DNA of 64,000 nt from Synechococcus sp. WH 5701 (GTDB lineage Bacteria > Cyanobacteriota > Cyanobacteriia > PCC-6307 > Cyanobiaceae). This document shows, piece by piece, positions 56,598 through 64,000 of the stretch. Position numbers and translations under genes: made by a program. The notes under the pieces were generated by a model. That model had not been told where the DNA came from and ran no database searches. It worked only from the letters and a program-made list of their open reading frames with translations. The DNA lies in NCBI RefSeq assembly GCF_000153045.1, contig NZ_CH724159.1, positions 475,259-539,258 of the forward strand, in the 5' to 3' direction. Each line of letters begins with the position of its first letter. The stretch's first letter is position 1.

Positions 56598-58595
56598 ATG
56601 CCAGTACTGCCGCATGCGTTCGTGGTCATGCCCTTCGGTCGCAAGCCTGGAGGCGATGGGGTGCCGATTGACTTCAATCACATCTACACCGACTTGATTC
56701 ATCCGGCCCTGACGAAGGCTGGTCTGGAACCGTTTCGCGCTGACAAGGAGCAGCGTGCCGGCAACATCCACAGCGACATGTTCCAGGAACTGCTGCTCGC
56801 CGATCTGGTGGTGGCCGATCTCACCATCGACAATCCCAATGTCTGGTATGAGCTCGGCGTTCGCCACGCCCTGCGCGCCCGAGGGGTGGTGCTGATCTGC
56901 GGTGGCAAGGTCCCCACGGCCTTTGATCTCCAACCAGACCGAAAACTCCGCTACGGCCTGCTTGATGGTGTTCCCGATCCCACCACCCTGCCGAGCGATA
57001 TCGAGAACCTGGCGGACATGGTGCGGGCCACCATGGAGAGCTGGCAGGGCCGGCGGATCAGCCCAGTGTATGCCCTGTTGCCCAATCTTCAGGAGCCCGA
57101 CTGGACGAGGTTGCGTGTTGGGGACGTACGCGAATTCTGGGAGCAGCATGATGCCTGGCTGGAGCGAATCGAGCGGGCCCGCCGAGCCGACCACATCGGT
57201 GACATGCTCGTGCTCGCCGATGAGGGCCCCGTGGCCGCGTTCCGTGCCGAGGCCTGGATTGCTGCCGGCACCGCTCTGCGCAAGGCAGAGCGATTCCGGC
57301 TCGCCCTGGAGCAGCTGGAGAAAGGCCTGGCCATCGAGCCCACCCAGATCAAGGCACTCCAGGAGAAGGGCATCTGTCTTCAGCGCCTGGCGATCACCGG
57401 GGAGCCGGGCCACAGCCTCGATCGGGCTCGTGACCATTACCAGAAGGTCCTCGAAGCGAACCCGAAGGACTCAGAAACCAGGGCCCTTGCCGCCCGGGTG
57501 GACAAGGACGCCTGGGTAGAAGGTTGGCACAGTCCCGATGGCACGCCGGAGCAGAATCGGGCGGAGGCCGCCGAAGCAATCGACTTGCTCACGATGGCGA
57601 TGGATCAGTACGCGGCGGCCTTTCGCACCAATCCGGCTCACTATTACTCCGGCATCAATGCTCTCACCCTGATGCATCTTGCCCGCCATCTCACCGGCGA
57701 GCGCAGCCGTGTGCACCAGATGGAGGTGATGGCGGGGGCGGTGCGCTTCGCCGCCGAGTCCGAGGCGGATCCCGCTCAGCAGTTCTGGGCCCTGGCCACC
57801 CTTGCTGATCTTGAGGTGCTGGTGGGGAACCCCGAGGGGGTACAGGTTGCCTATCGCAAGGCCATCGCCCGCAATGACAAGGATCGTTTTGCGCTCGAAT
57901 CCGTGCGCACCCAGTTGCTGCTCCTGCAGGATATTGAGTTCCGGCCTGAAACAGTGAGTGCGGCCATCACAGCCCTCGATCGTGCCATCGAGAAAACGAA
58001 GCCCGCCACGGTTCGCTGGCGGCCTCGCCAGGCCATCTTGTTCAGCGGCCACATGATGGATACACCCGATCGCCCCCAGCCCCGGTTCCCGGCCGCCATG
58101 GAGGCCGCAGCCACGGAGAGAATCGGCTCTGCCCTCGATGCCCTCGGCGCCGGTGGCGATGACATCGCCTACTGCCAGGCAGCCGCGGGCGGTGATCTGA
58201 TCTTCCTGGAGGCCGCCCTGCAGAGGCAGGTGCGATGCCAGGTGCTGCTGCCTTTTGATGAGGCCACGTTCCTGCAGCGCTCGGTGCTGCCTTCGGTGCA
58301 TGGAGACCAGTGGCGTGATCGCTACTACGCCATGAAGGAGAAACTGACGCTGCCCATCCGTCTGATGCCCGTGGAGCTCGGACCCACTCCGCCGCAGGTG
58401 AATGCCTTTGAACGCTGCAATCTCTGGGTACTGAATTCCGCTTTGGCCTGCGGCATTGATCGTGTGCGGTTCATCGCCCTCTGGAACGGTGCTGTAGGCG
58501 ATGGCCCTGGCGGCACGGCCCATCTCCATCAAGAAGTGCAACGCCGCACCGGGCGGGTGAGCTGGATCGACACACGCTCCCTACCTTCCACTTAG
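56598..58595 (+). CDS. deoxyribosyltransferase/TIR-like N-terminus with TPR and Rossmann-like C-terminus
   Basis: The 665-aa protein begins 'HAFVVMPFGRKPGGDGVPID', then 'IYTDLIHPALTKAGLEPFRA', 'GNIHSDMFQELLLADLVVAD' and 'LTIDNPNVWYELGVRHALRA'. This is the nucleoside 2-deoxyribosyltransferase/TIR-like domain used in prokaryotic conflict proteins. The middle is a TPR-like array ('LALEQLEKGLAIEPTQIKAL'; 'HYQKVLEANPKDSETRALAA'). The C-terminus ('RIGSALDALGAGGDDIAYCQ', 'FLEAALQRQVRCQVLLPFDE') resembles a Rossmann/SLOG-like fold seen after TRAFs-binding-type TPRs. It probably senses or makes a nucleotide signal for the downstream effectors; that is inference. Patatin follows after 31 bp. Confidence 0.7.
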   Translation: MPVLPHAFVVMPFGRKPGGDGVPIDFNHIYTDLIHPALTKAGLEPFRADKEQRAGNIHSDMFQELLLADLVVADLTIDNPNVWYELGVRHALRARGVVLICGGKVPTAFDLQPDRKLRYGLLDGVPDPTTLPSDIENLADMVRATMESWQGRRISPVYALLPNLQEPDWTRLRVGDVREFWEQHDAWLERIERARRADHIGDMLVLADEGPVAAFRAEAWIAAGTALRKAERFRLALEQLEKGLAIEPTQIKALQEKGICLQRLAITGEPGHSLDRARDHYQKVLEANPKDSETRALAARVDKDAWVEGWHSPDGTPEQNRAEAAEAIDLLTMAMDQYAAAFRTNPAHYYSGINALTLMHLARHLTGERSRVHQMEVMAGAVRFAAESEADPAQQFWALATLADLEVLVGNPEGVQVAYRKAIARNDKDRFALESVRTQLLLLQDIEFRPETVSAAITALDRAIEKTKPATVRWRPRQAILFSGHMMDTPDRPQPRFPAAMEAAATERIGSALDALGAGGDDIAYCQAAAGGDLIFLEAALQRQVRCQVLLPFDEATFLQRSVLPSVHGDQWRDRYYAMKEKLTLPIRLMPVELGPTPPQVNAFERCNLWVLNSALACGIDRVRFIALWNGAVGDGPGGTAHLHQEVQRRTGRVSWIDTRSLPST

Positions 58596-58626
58596 GCCCG
58601 TTGATTGCCCCGAGGATCACGACATC

Positions 58627-59904
58627 ATGACTGACGTCCCCGCGAATCACCCCATCCTGGCCCGGATGACTCAAGAAGGGCCCAAGAAGATCCTGGCGTG
58701 TGATGGGGGCGGCATCCGGGGGCTCATCAGTGTTGAGATCCTGGCCCGTTTGGAGCACGACCTGCAGCAGAGCCTGGGCCAGCCCGATCTGCTGCTGGGC
58801 GACTATTTTGACTTCATCTGCGGCACCAGCACGGGGGGCATCATCGCCGCATGCCTGTCATCCGGGATGTCGATGAGCCAGGTTCGCGACTTCTACGTGA
58901 ACAACGGCGCCAGCATGTTCGAGCGGGCCAAGTGGTACATGAAGCTACATCAGAATTATGAAGCTGAACCCCTAGCCCTGCTGCTGCAGCAGGCGCTGAC
59001 CTGTCAGCTCAACGGCCCCGGTTCCATCTTCAACGAAAGCGCACCCCCCGTTGAACTCGGTGATCCAAGGCTGCGGGGTCTGCTGATGCTTGTGCTGCGC
59101 AACCACAGCACCGATTCTCCCTGGCCGGTGTGCAACAATCCCCTGGCGAAATACAATCAACTCGATCGCAAAGATTGCAACCTCCATCTGCCGCTCTGGC
59201 AGCTGGTGAGGGCGAGCACGGCGGCGCCCACGTTCTTCCCTCCGGAAATGGTCAGCTTCGCGCCAGGGACCGACAGGGAGTATCAGTTCGTGTTCGTGGA
59301 CGGGGGCATCACCACCTACAACAACCCGGCTTACCTGGCCTTCCAGATGGCCACCGCCAAGCCCTACCACATCAACTGGAAGACAGGCGTCGATCAGCTG
59401 CTGATCGTGTCGGTTGGCACGGGCAATGCCCCTGCCGCCCGGCCGGACCTCCGCCCGGAGGAGCTCTGGCTGCTCGATCATGCCAAGACGATTCCCTCGG
59501 CGTTGATGAATGCCGCCATTGCGGGCTGGGACATGGTCTGCCGTGTGATGGGCGAATGCCGTTTCGGGGGCGAGGTGGACCGCGAGTTCGGCGCCATGAT
59601 CCAAGAGCCTCTTACGCCGGCGGATCAGAGCAACTGGACGGGGGCCAAGCAGTTCGCTTATGTGCGCTACGACCCCCTCACCAACGCGGAGGGATTGATT
59701 GAGATTGGTCTGGCTGATGTGAGCCTTAAAGAATTTGAAACGATGAGCATGGAGGAGAAGCAACGTATCAGGGATAGCCTCAAGCCGATGGTGGAGAAGC
59801 TGGCCAAAATGGATGACGTCTCCCTGATTCCCGAGCTCCAGCGGGTGGGAGCGGCCTATGCGCAGAAGAACGTGAGCCTCGATCATCTGGCCGGCTTCGT
59901 GTGA
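58627..59904 (+). CDS. patatin-like phospholipase (CapV-type effector)
   Basis: The 425-aa protein has all catalytic blocks: oxyanion 'ILACDGGGIRGLISVEIL', nucleophile 'FICGTSTGGIIAACLSSG' (G-T-S-T-G) and the dyad Asp in 'FVFVDGGITTYNNPAYLAFQ'. Patatins hydrolyse membrane phospholipids; in CBASS and related systems they are activated by nucleotide signals and destroy the membrane. No cGAS/DncV-like cyclase occurs here, so activation would have to come from the TIR/TPR or STAND partners. No signal peptide is seen. It lies between the TPR gene and the TIR-STAND gene in one operon. Confidence 0.88.
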   Translation: MTDVPANHPILARMTQEGPKKILACDGGGIRGLISVEILARLEHDLQQSLGQPDLLLGDYFDFICGTSTGGIIAACLSSGMSMSQVRDFYVNNGASMFERAKWYMKLHQNYEAEPLALLLQQALTCQLNGPGSIFNESAPPVELGDPRLRGLLMLVLRNHSTDSPWPVCNNPLAKYNQLDRKDCNLHLPLWQLVRASTAAPTFFPPEMVSFAPGTDREYQFVFVDGGITTYNNPAYLAFQMATAKPYHINWKTGVDQLLIVSVGTGNAPAARPDLRPEELWLLDHAKTIPSALMNAAIAGWDMVCRVMGECRFGGEVDREFGAMIQEPLTPADQSNWTGAKQFAYVRYDPLTNAEGLIEIGLADVSLKEFETMSMEEKQRIRDSLKPMVEKLAKMDDVSLIPELQRVGAAYAQKNVSLDHLAGFV

Positions 59905-59908
59905 CCCA

Positions 59909-62830
59909 TTGAGCGCGATCTTCATCAGCCACAGCAGCAAGGACAACGCCTGGGCAAAGCGGATCGCCACCTGGCTCGAGGAACAGGGCTACGGGTCGCT
60001 GTTCCTCGACTTCGACCCAGAGGCGGGCATTGTTGGCGGGCGCCAGTGGAGGACAACCCTCTACCAGAAGCTGCGCCTCAGCCGGGCGGTGATTGCCCTC
60101 TGCAGCCAAAACTTCGTGGCCTCCGAGTGGTGTCTGTCGGAGGTGGCGATCGCCACAGATCAGGGCAAGGCTCTCATCCCACTGCAGATTCACCCTGCGA
60201 GCGAGCTTCCCATTCCCAAGCTCCTCCAGCACATCCAGGCGATTGATTTCCGCACGAACCCTGAGCTGGGATTTCAGCGCCTGGCGCAGGGGCTCGCCAC
60301 CTGCCTCGAGTGGAAGGACAAGTTGCCCCTCGCCCCCGATCGACCTCCCTATCCCGGCCTTAAAGCCTTCCAGGAGATCGATGCGCCGTTGTTCTTCGGC
60401 AGGGATCGGGAAAGCGAGGAGGTGGTGGAGCGGCTGCGGAGCCTGCGCCGGCGGGGAGGCTCCCTGCTGCTGGTCCTGGGGGCGTCGGGCAGTGGCAAGT
60501 CGTCGCTGGTGCGGGCCGGGGTCGTTCCCCAGCTGCGGCAGGATCCCGCCACCTGGCTGGTGCTGGAGCCGTTCCGTCCTGGAGCTGAATCCTTCGAAGA
60601 GCTGGAAGACGTGCTCGCCGCTGCGTTCGAAAGACTTGGTGAGAGCCCACCTGAGGTGCCGAGGTCGGTGGAATCGTTCCGGCGACTCTTGCGACAGCTC
60701 CGCCGCCGAAGCGGTCGGCGGGAGGCCACCGTGGTGATCGTCATCGATCAGCTGGAAGAACTCCTGGCGGACAGAGGGGCATCCGAGGGTGGGCGCAATG
60801 CCGGCGACGCGGATCAGTTCCTGACGTTCCTGGGCGGCCTTCTCCGCCATGACGAAGGCCTGGTGCTGGTGATGGCCACCCTTCGCTCAGACTTCCTGGG
60901 TGCGTTTCAGCTCCATCCAGCCGATCTGAGCGGTCCGGCCGACCAGTATCTGCTTGGACCGATGCGGGAGAAGAACTTCCTCCAGGTGATCGAAGGCCCG
61001 GCCCGCAGGGTGGGCCTCGATCTGGAACCGGGCCTGAGCCAACGGATGGCAGCGGAGACGAACACCGGCGATGCCTTGCCGCTGCTGGCCTACACGCTGT
61101 GGGACCTATGGGAAAAGCACGGAAAAGAGGATGGCGATCTCACCGAGGCGGAGTATTTGACCCATGGGGGCCTGAAGCATGCCGTGCAACGGGCCGCCGA
61201 CCGTGTCCTCGCACCGGAACGGCGGACCGAGGAGGAGCTCGACGCCCTGCGAGCGGCCTTCCTGCAACTGGCTCGCCTCAATGACGAGGGTGGGGTCACC
61301 CGCCGCACGGCCCTCTGGAGTGAAGTGCCTCCGGCCTGCCACCCCGTTCTTCGGGAGTTCGTGCAGGATCGGCTGCTGGTCTCCGGCAAGCAGGAGGGCA
61401 CCATCGAAGTGGCCCATGAGGCCCTGCTGCGCACCTGGCCCCGGTTTCAGGAATGGCTGCAGGACAGCCGGATGGAGCTGGAGCAGCGGCGGCGGGTGAA
61501 GCGGCTCTGCGAAGACGTGGAAAGCCCGCAAACCCCAGTGAAGGTCCGTCTCGATGCTCTCCGGAGCCTGCAGAGCCTGGCCGAGGACGACCCCAGTGCT
61601 CTCCAGACAGCGGAGGAGACCCTGAGCGTGGTCCTATTCGATGCAGATCGACTCCCCCAGGAGCGCCGTATGGCAGCACGTCTGATGGGAACGTCTGGTG
61701 GCGCCATGGCGGAGCAGGCACTTAGGGGCCTGCTGAATGGCGAGCAGCTGAGGGAGCAGGCCGATCGTGAGCTGGCTGGGGAGAAACTGAAGATGCTCAC
61801 CACAGCCGCCACTGACCTCCTGCATCTCCAGCAGAGGCGGGGAACCTCCCACGGGCCACCAGATTGCACCCTGCTGGTTCCCAGCGCGACGCTGGAGGCT
61901 GATGGCCTGGCGGTGAGTACGCGGCTGGTGAGGTTGAAGCTGGGGCCGATCCCCAGGGAAGCCAGCTCCCCTCCACCTCTGCGACCTGAGGGAGCGCAGG
62001 GGGCCTGGTTTGAGGAGTTGACGCCAGGGGTGGCGCTCACGCTGGTGGAAATTCCGGCGGGGAACTTCCAGATGGGTTCAGCCGAGAACGAGTCGAAGCT
62101 CTACGACCATGAAGGCCCCTTGCACCTGGTGCGACTGGAGGGGTTCTTCATGAGCCAGACACCGATCACTCAGGCCCAGTGGCGGGCTGTTGCGCTCTGG
62201 CAACCCCGGGAGGGCGAGAGCTGGGGCCGGGAACTGAACCCCGATCCCTACCGCGATCCCTCCACGTTCCAGGGCGTGGAGAAGGAGACCCGCCTGCTGG
62301 AGGGAGAGTTGAACACCGACCAGCGCCCGGTGGAGCAGGTGAGCTGGCATGAGGTGATGGATTTCTGCTCCCGTCTGAGCCAGCGCACCGGCCGCACCTA
62401 CACGCTGCCGAGCGAGGCCCAGTGGGAATACGCATGCCGTGCGGGCACCACCACGCCGTTTCTTTTTGGCGAAACGATCACCATTGACCTGGCCAACTAT
62501 GACGGGCGTTTCGTCTATGGCGACGGGGGCCCCTGCCGGGAGCAGACCACGCCGGTGGGGAGCTTCCCGGCCAACGCCTGGGGCCTGCAGGACATGCACG
62601 GCAACGTGTGGGAGTGGTGTCTCGACCACTGGCACGACAGCTATGAGGGGGCGCCGGAGGATGGGAGCGCCTGGCTGAATCCGGAGGATGACACGAGGCT
62701 GCTGCGCGGCGGCTCCTGGGAGAACAAGCCCAGGGACTGCCGCTCGGCCTCCCGGTGCCGCGGCCGCCCGGGCGACCACGTCAACTGCGTCGGCTTCCGC
62801 GTCTGCTGCCTCCCCCCAGGGCATTCTTAG
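59909..62830 (+). CDS. TIR - STAND ATPase - FGE-sulfatase domain protein with variable C-terminus
   Basis: The 973-aa protein starts at TTG 59909, 4 bp after patatin. Residues 1-130 form a TIR domain: 'AIFISHSSKDNAWAKRIATW', and 'ASEWCLSEVAIATDQG' with Glu78 at the NADase position. A STAND ATPase module follows: 'PYPGLKAFQEIDAPLFFGRD', P-loop 'GASGSGKSS' (191-199), Walker B 'VVIVIDQLEELL' and 'EVAHEALLRTWPRFQEWLQD'. Residues ~709-970 are an FGE-sulfatase (C-type-lectin-like) domain: 'VEIPAGNFQMGSAENESKLY', 'TLPSEAQWEYACRAGTTTPF', 'GLQDMHGNVWEWCLDHWHDS'. The last ~36 residues, 'LLRGGSWENKPRDCRSASRC' to 'VGFRVCCLPPG', match the variable end of DGR targets. Probably a sensor whose FGE face binds the trigger and whose TIR domain consumes NAD. 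Confidence 0.88.
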   Translation: MSAIFISHSSKDNAWAKRIATWLEEQGYGSLFLDFDPEAGIVGGRQWRTTLYQKLRLSRAVIALCSQNFVASEWCLSEVAIATDQGKALIPLQIHPASELPIPKLLQHIQAIDFRTNPELGFQRLAQGLATCLEWKDKLPLAPDRPPYPGLKAFQEIDAPLFFGRDRESEEVVERLRSLRRRGGSLLLVLGASGSGKSSLVRAGVVPQLRQDPATWLVLEPFRPGAESFEELEDVLAAAFERLGESPPEVPRSVESFRRLLRQLRRRSGRREATVVIVIDQLEELLADRGASEGGRNAGDADQFLTFLGGLLRHDEGLVLVMATLRSDFLGAFQLHPADLSGPADQYLLGPMREKNFLQVIEGPARRVGLDLEPGLSQRMAAETNTGDALPLLAYTLWDLWEKHGKEDGDLTEAEYLTHGGLKHAVQRAADRVLAPERRTEEELDALRAAFLQLARLNDEGGVTRRTALWSEVPPACHPVLREFVQDRLLVSGKQEGTIEVAHEALLRTWPRFQEWLQDSRMELEQRRRVKRLCEDVESPQTPVKVRLDALRSLQSLAEDDPSALQTAEETLSVVLFDADRLPQERRMAARLMGTSGGAMAEQALRGLLNGEQLREQADRELAGEKLKMLTTAATDLLHLQQRRGTSHGPPDCTLLVPSATLEADGLAVSTRLVRLKLGPIPREASSPPPLRPEGAQGAWFEELTPGVALTLVEIPAGNFQMGSAENESKLYDHEGPLHLVRLEGFFMSQTPITQAQWRAVALWQPREGESWGRELNPDPYRDPSTFQGVEKETRLLEGELNTDQRPVEQVSWHEVMDFCSRLSQRTGRTYTLPSEAQWEYACRAGTTTPFLFGETITIDLANYDGRFVYGDGGPCREQTTPVGSFPANAWGLQDMHGNVWEWCLDHWHDSYEGAPEDGSAWLNPEDDTRLLRGGSWENKPRDCRSASRCRGRPGDHVNCVGFRVCCLPPGHS
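62708..62815 (+). other. candidate DGR variable region (VR)
   Basis: The 3' end of the TIR-STAND-FGE gene shows fixed codons (Gly-Gly-Ser-Trp, Cys-Arg-Ser-Ala, Gly-Phe-Arg-Val) around a series of N-N-C codons: GAC, TGC, then TGC CGC GGC CGC, then GAC CAC GTC AAC TGC GTC. This is what adenine-directed mutagenesis of AAC codons in a template would leave. No template repeat or reverse transcriptase is in the window. Confidence 0.55.
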
Positions 62831-63182
62831 GCCCTGATTCCCTCAAGCCCTTGGCCCTTGGGTCCTTTCTGCTCTCGGCTGTCGGCTGTTCCGTGTGGCG
62901 CCGCTGCTCGATTGCCCTCGGGATTTCACCCCCAGGTACCGGGTTCACCACAACCGAACGTCAGATCTGCCCCCGCCAGCCGCCTGAGGTGGTCACCGTT
63001 CCGCAAAGGTCCGCTTTGTACCGGTTCCGGACCTTTTCCCAGGAGGTGCTCAGCCTGATGGGTGAATGTCGCTGAGTGCTTCCTCACGGGGCATCGGCCC
63101 ACAGGTTCAGAGCACTGACGCCTGGCCGGCCAGGTTTCGCAACTAAGCTGCCCCACCAGACCCTTCCCTCCGCAGGGCCCCA
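62831..63182. other. 352-bp gap after the variable-region gene
   Basis: GC- and CT-rich just after the stop, as is common after DGR targets, but no second copy of the VR and no RT motif (YxDD) is found. No gene is recognised. Confidence 0.45.
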
Positions 63183-63755
63183 TGCTCACCCTGCCCCCAC
63201 GCTTCACCTCACGCCGTCGCAGTTCGCCGAGGTATGTGCCACCAATCCGGAGGCGGTGCTGGAACTCGAGGCGGACGGCACCCTGATCGAGATGACCGCC
63301 ACAGTCGGCTCCAGAGGGGCCCGCAACCAGATGCTCGGAGCCCTGCTCTGGCTTGCGGTGGAGCAGAGCCGTCTGCCGCTGAAGCTGTTCGACAGCTCCA
63401 CCGGCTTACTTCTGCCCGATGCTTCGATCCGCAGCCCCAATGCCAGCGCGGTGCGCCTGGATCGCTGGCAGGCGCTGAGCGAGGCCCAGCAGGAGGGCTT
63501 CCCGCCGCTGTGTCCGGATCTGGTGGTAGAGCTGGCCAGCCCGTCGGATCCGTGGGAGGCTTTGAGGCGGAAGATGGCTTCCTATCTCGCCAACGGCGCC
63601 CGGTTGGGCTGGCTGCTGTTGCGTCAGACCCGCTGTGTGGAGGTGCGTTCGGCGGGGGAGAGGGAGCCCCGGCTGCTCAGCGATCTCACCCTGCTGGAGG
63701 GGGCCCGGAGTTCCCGGGGCTGGCGATCGACCTTCGCCAGATCTGGGAGGTCTGA
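63183..63755 (+). pseudogene. Uma2-family (DUF820) endonuclease-fold protein, two frameshifts
   Basis: ATG 63183 gives 'MLTLPPRFT'; the frame must then change to reach 'LHLTPSQFAEVCATNPEAVL' and 'LELEADGTLIEMTATVGSRG', the Uma2 start. The core continues with 'LLLPDASIRSPNASAVRLDR', 'CPDLVVELASPSDPWEALRR' and 'KMASYLANGARLGWLLL', which hold the restriction-like Asp/Glu/Lys residues. A second shift near 63700 is needed to give the usual end 'PEFPGLAIDLRQIWEV'. It is probably inactive and lies between the conflict genes and the right repeat. Confidence 0.75.
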
Positions 63756-63832
63756 GGCCAGGCAGGGGGATGCCGGCTCGCTGCGGCAGGCAGGACAAGC
63801 CTCTGCCGGTACCCACGCCTGTCCACCGACTA

Positions 63833-63888
63833 TCCGACGACAATCTGGCTTGAGGGGCGCTTTGCATCAACCTGATTGACACGGGACA
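63833..63888. repeat. right direct repeat of the 11-kb cassette
   Basis: Second copy of the repeat at 52727-52775. It shares 'tccgacgacaatctgg', 'ttgagggg' and an exact 22-bp end, with an extra few bases ('cgctttgca') in the middle. Confidence 0.85.
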
Positions 63889-63897
63889 ACCGACACA

Positions 63898-64000
63898 TCA
63901 GGGTCTCATGGCCTTCGCGTCGTCCCCGTTGTCCTCCAATGGCTCATAGAGCTGCTCGAATTTCTCGCGGGAGATCGCGTAGGGGTCCTGGCCGTCGGGC
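63898..64000 (-). CDS. C-terminus of an unidentified protein (runs off the window)
   Basis: The minus-strand frame ends at TGA 63898-63900 and is open to the edge: 'PDGQDPYAISREKFEQLYEP', then 'LEDNGDDAKAMRP'. The pattern 'Y-x-h-x-x-x-x-F-E-x-x-Y-E-P' is like the end of small cyanobacterial proteins of the 'PGD...F...Y' type, but the piece is too short to name. It starts 10 bp beyond the right repeat, so it probably belongs to the chromosome outside the cassette. Confidence 0.5.
   Translation of the reverse strand, partial: PDGQDPYAISREKFEQLYEPLEDNGDDAKAMRP

Larger units (their letters stand above)
52727..63888. mobile_element. 11-kb conflict-gene cassette bounded by direct repeats
   Basis: Imperfect ~50-bp repeats flank five large intact genes and a broken Uma2-like gene. 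All five carry conflict-type domains (SIR2-like, TIR, STAND ATPase, lysozyme, TPR with TIR-like fold, patatin, FGE). There is no integrase or transposase inside. The repeats could be attachment sites, the trace of recombination between clpB 3' copies, or a target duplication too long for common IS elements. The unit reads as a single acquired module; this is inference. Confidence 0.65.

Noticed and set aside
58627-59904. Calling the patatin unit a CBASS system.
   Set aside because: No CD-NTase, Cap2/Cap3 or other CBASS component is present, so only the effector type is shared.
62831-63182. A DGR template repeat directly after the variable region.
   Set aside because: The sequence does not repeat the VR pattern and has no adenine-rich codon series.

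Overview
The window looks like chromosome from a GC-rich unicellular alpha-cyanobacterium (Synechococcus/Cyanobium type). The evidence is cyanobacterial housekeeping genes in compact blocks: psbY, ycf54, a carotenoid isomerase (crtH), a type III glutamine synthetase, plant-type ferredoxin, a split pntAA-pntAB-pntB transhydrogenase, a monothiol CGFS glutaredoxin with bolA, and a full recC-recB-recD operon. GC is high and antisense frames are long, so frame choice rests on motifs, signal peptides and gene junctions.

Layout. 1-8 kb: tail of an FAD oxidoreductase, LCP-family protein, ParB/Srx-like protein, ABC exporter, decayed RNA-binding protein, csdA-like RNA helicase and a sugar-isomerase cupin. 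8-20 kb: glnN, then recD/recB/recC on the minus strand and a PPP-type phosphatase. 20-30 kb: small conserved proteins, ycf54-pdxJ, plsC, bolA-grxD, an OmpR-type regulator with a degenerate receiver, crtH-trmFO-psbY, a gamma-carbonic-anhydrase-like protein and tRNA-Lys. 30-37.5 kb: a decayed island downstream of tRNA-Lys, ending in a degenerate copy of the tRNA 3' half. It holds a broken DUF1254 gene, an outer-membrane-type protein, a probable glucosylglycerol hydrolase and a toxin-antitoxin pair whose toxin has a nonsense codon. 37.5-51 kb: secreted or small proteins and gene fragments, PfkB kinase, L,D-transpeptidase, MAPEG protein, malic enzyme, ferredoxin, pnt operon and an rhlE-like helicase. 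51-64 kb: accessory DNA rich in pseudogene fragments, a Phd/PIN toxin-antitoxin pair, and an 11-kb cassette.

The 11-kb cassette (52.7-63.9 kb) is the most interesting part. It is bounded by imperfect direct repeats of about 50 bp, the first containing the 3' end of a clpB fragment. Inside are two divergent units. The minus-strand unit encodes a SIR2-like/TIR protein overlapping by 4 bp a STAND-like ATPase that continues through a membrane helix into a GH24 (T4-type) lysozyme domain. The plus-strand unit encodes a protein with a nucleoside-deoxyribosyltransferase/TIR-like N-terminus plus TPRs, a patatin-like phospholipase, and a TIR-STAND-FGE protein whose C-terminus looks like a diversity-generating-retroelement variable region. 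I infer an NTP- and NAD-linked conflict (antiviral or self-killing) locus with possible outputs of NAD loss, membrane lipid hydrolysis and cell-wall hydrolysis. No reverse transcriptase, template repeat or integrase is visible in the window.
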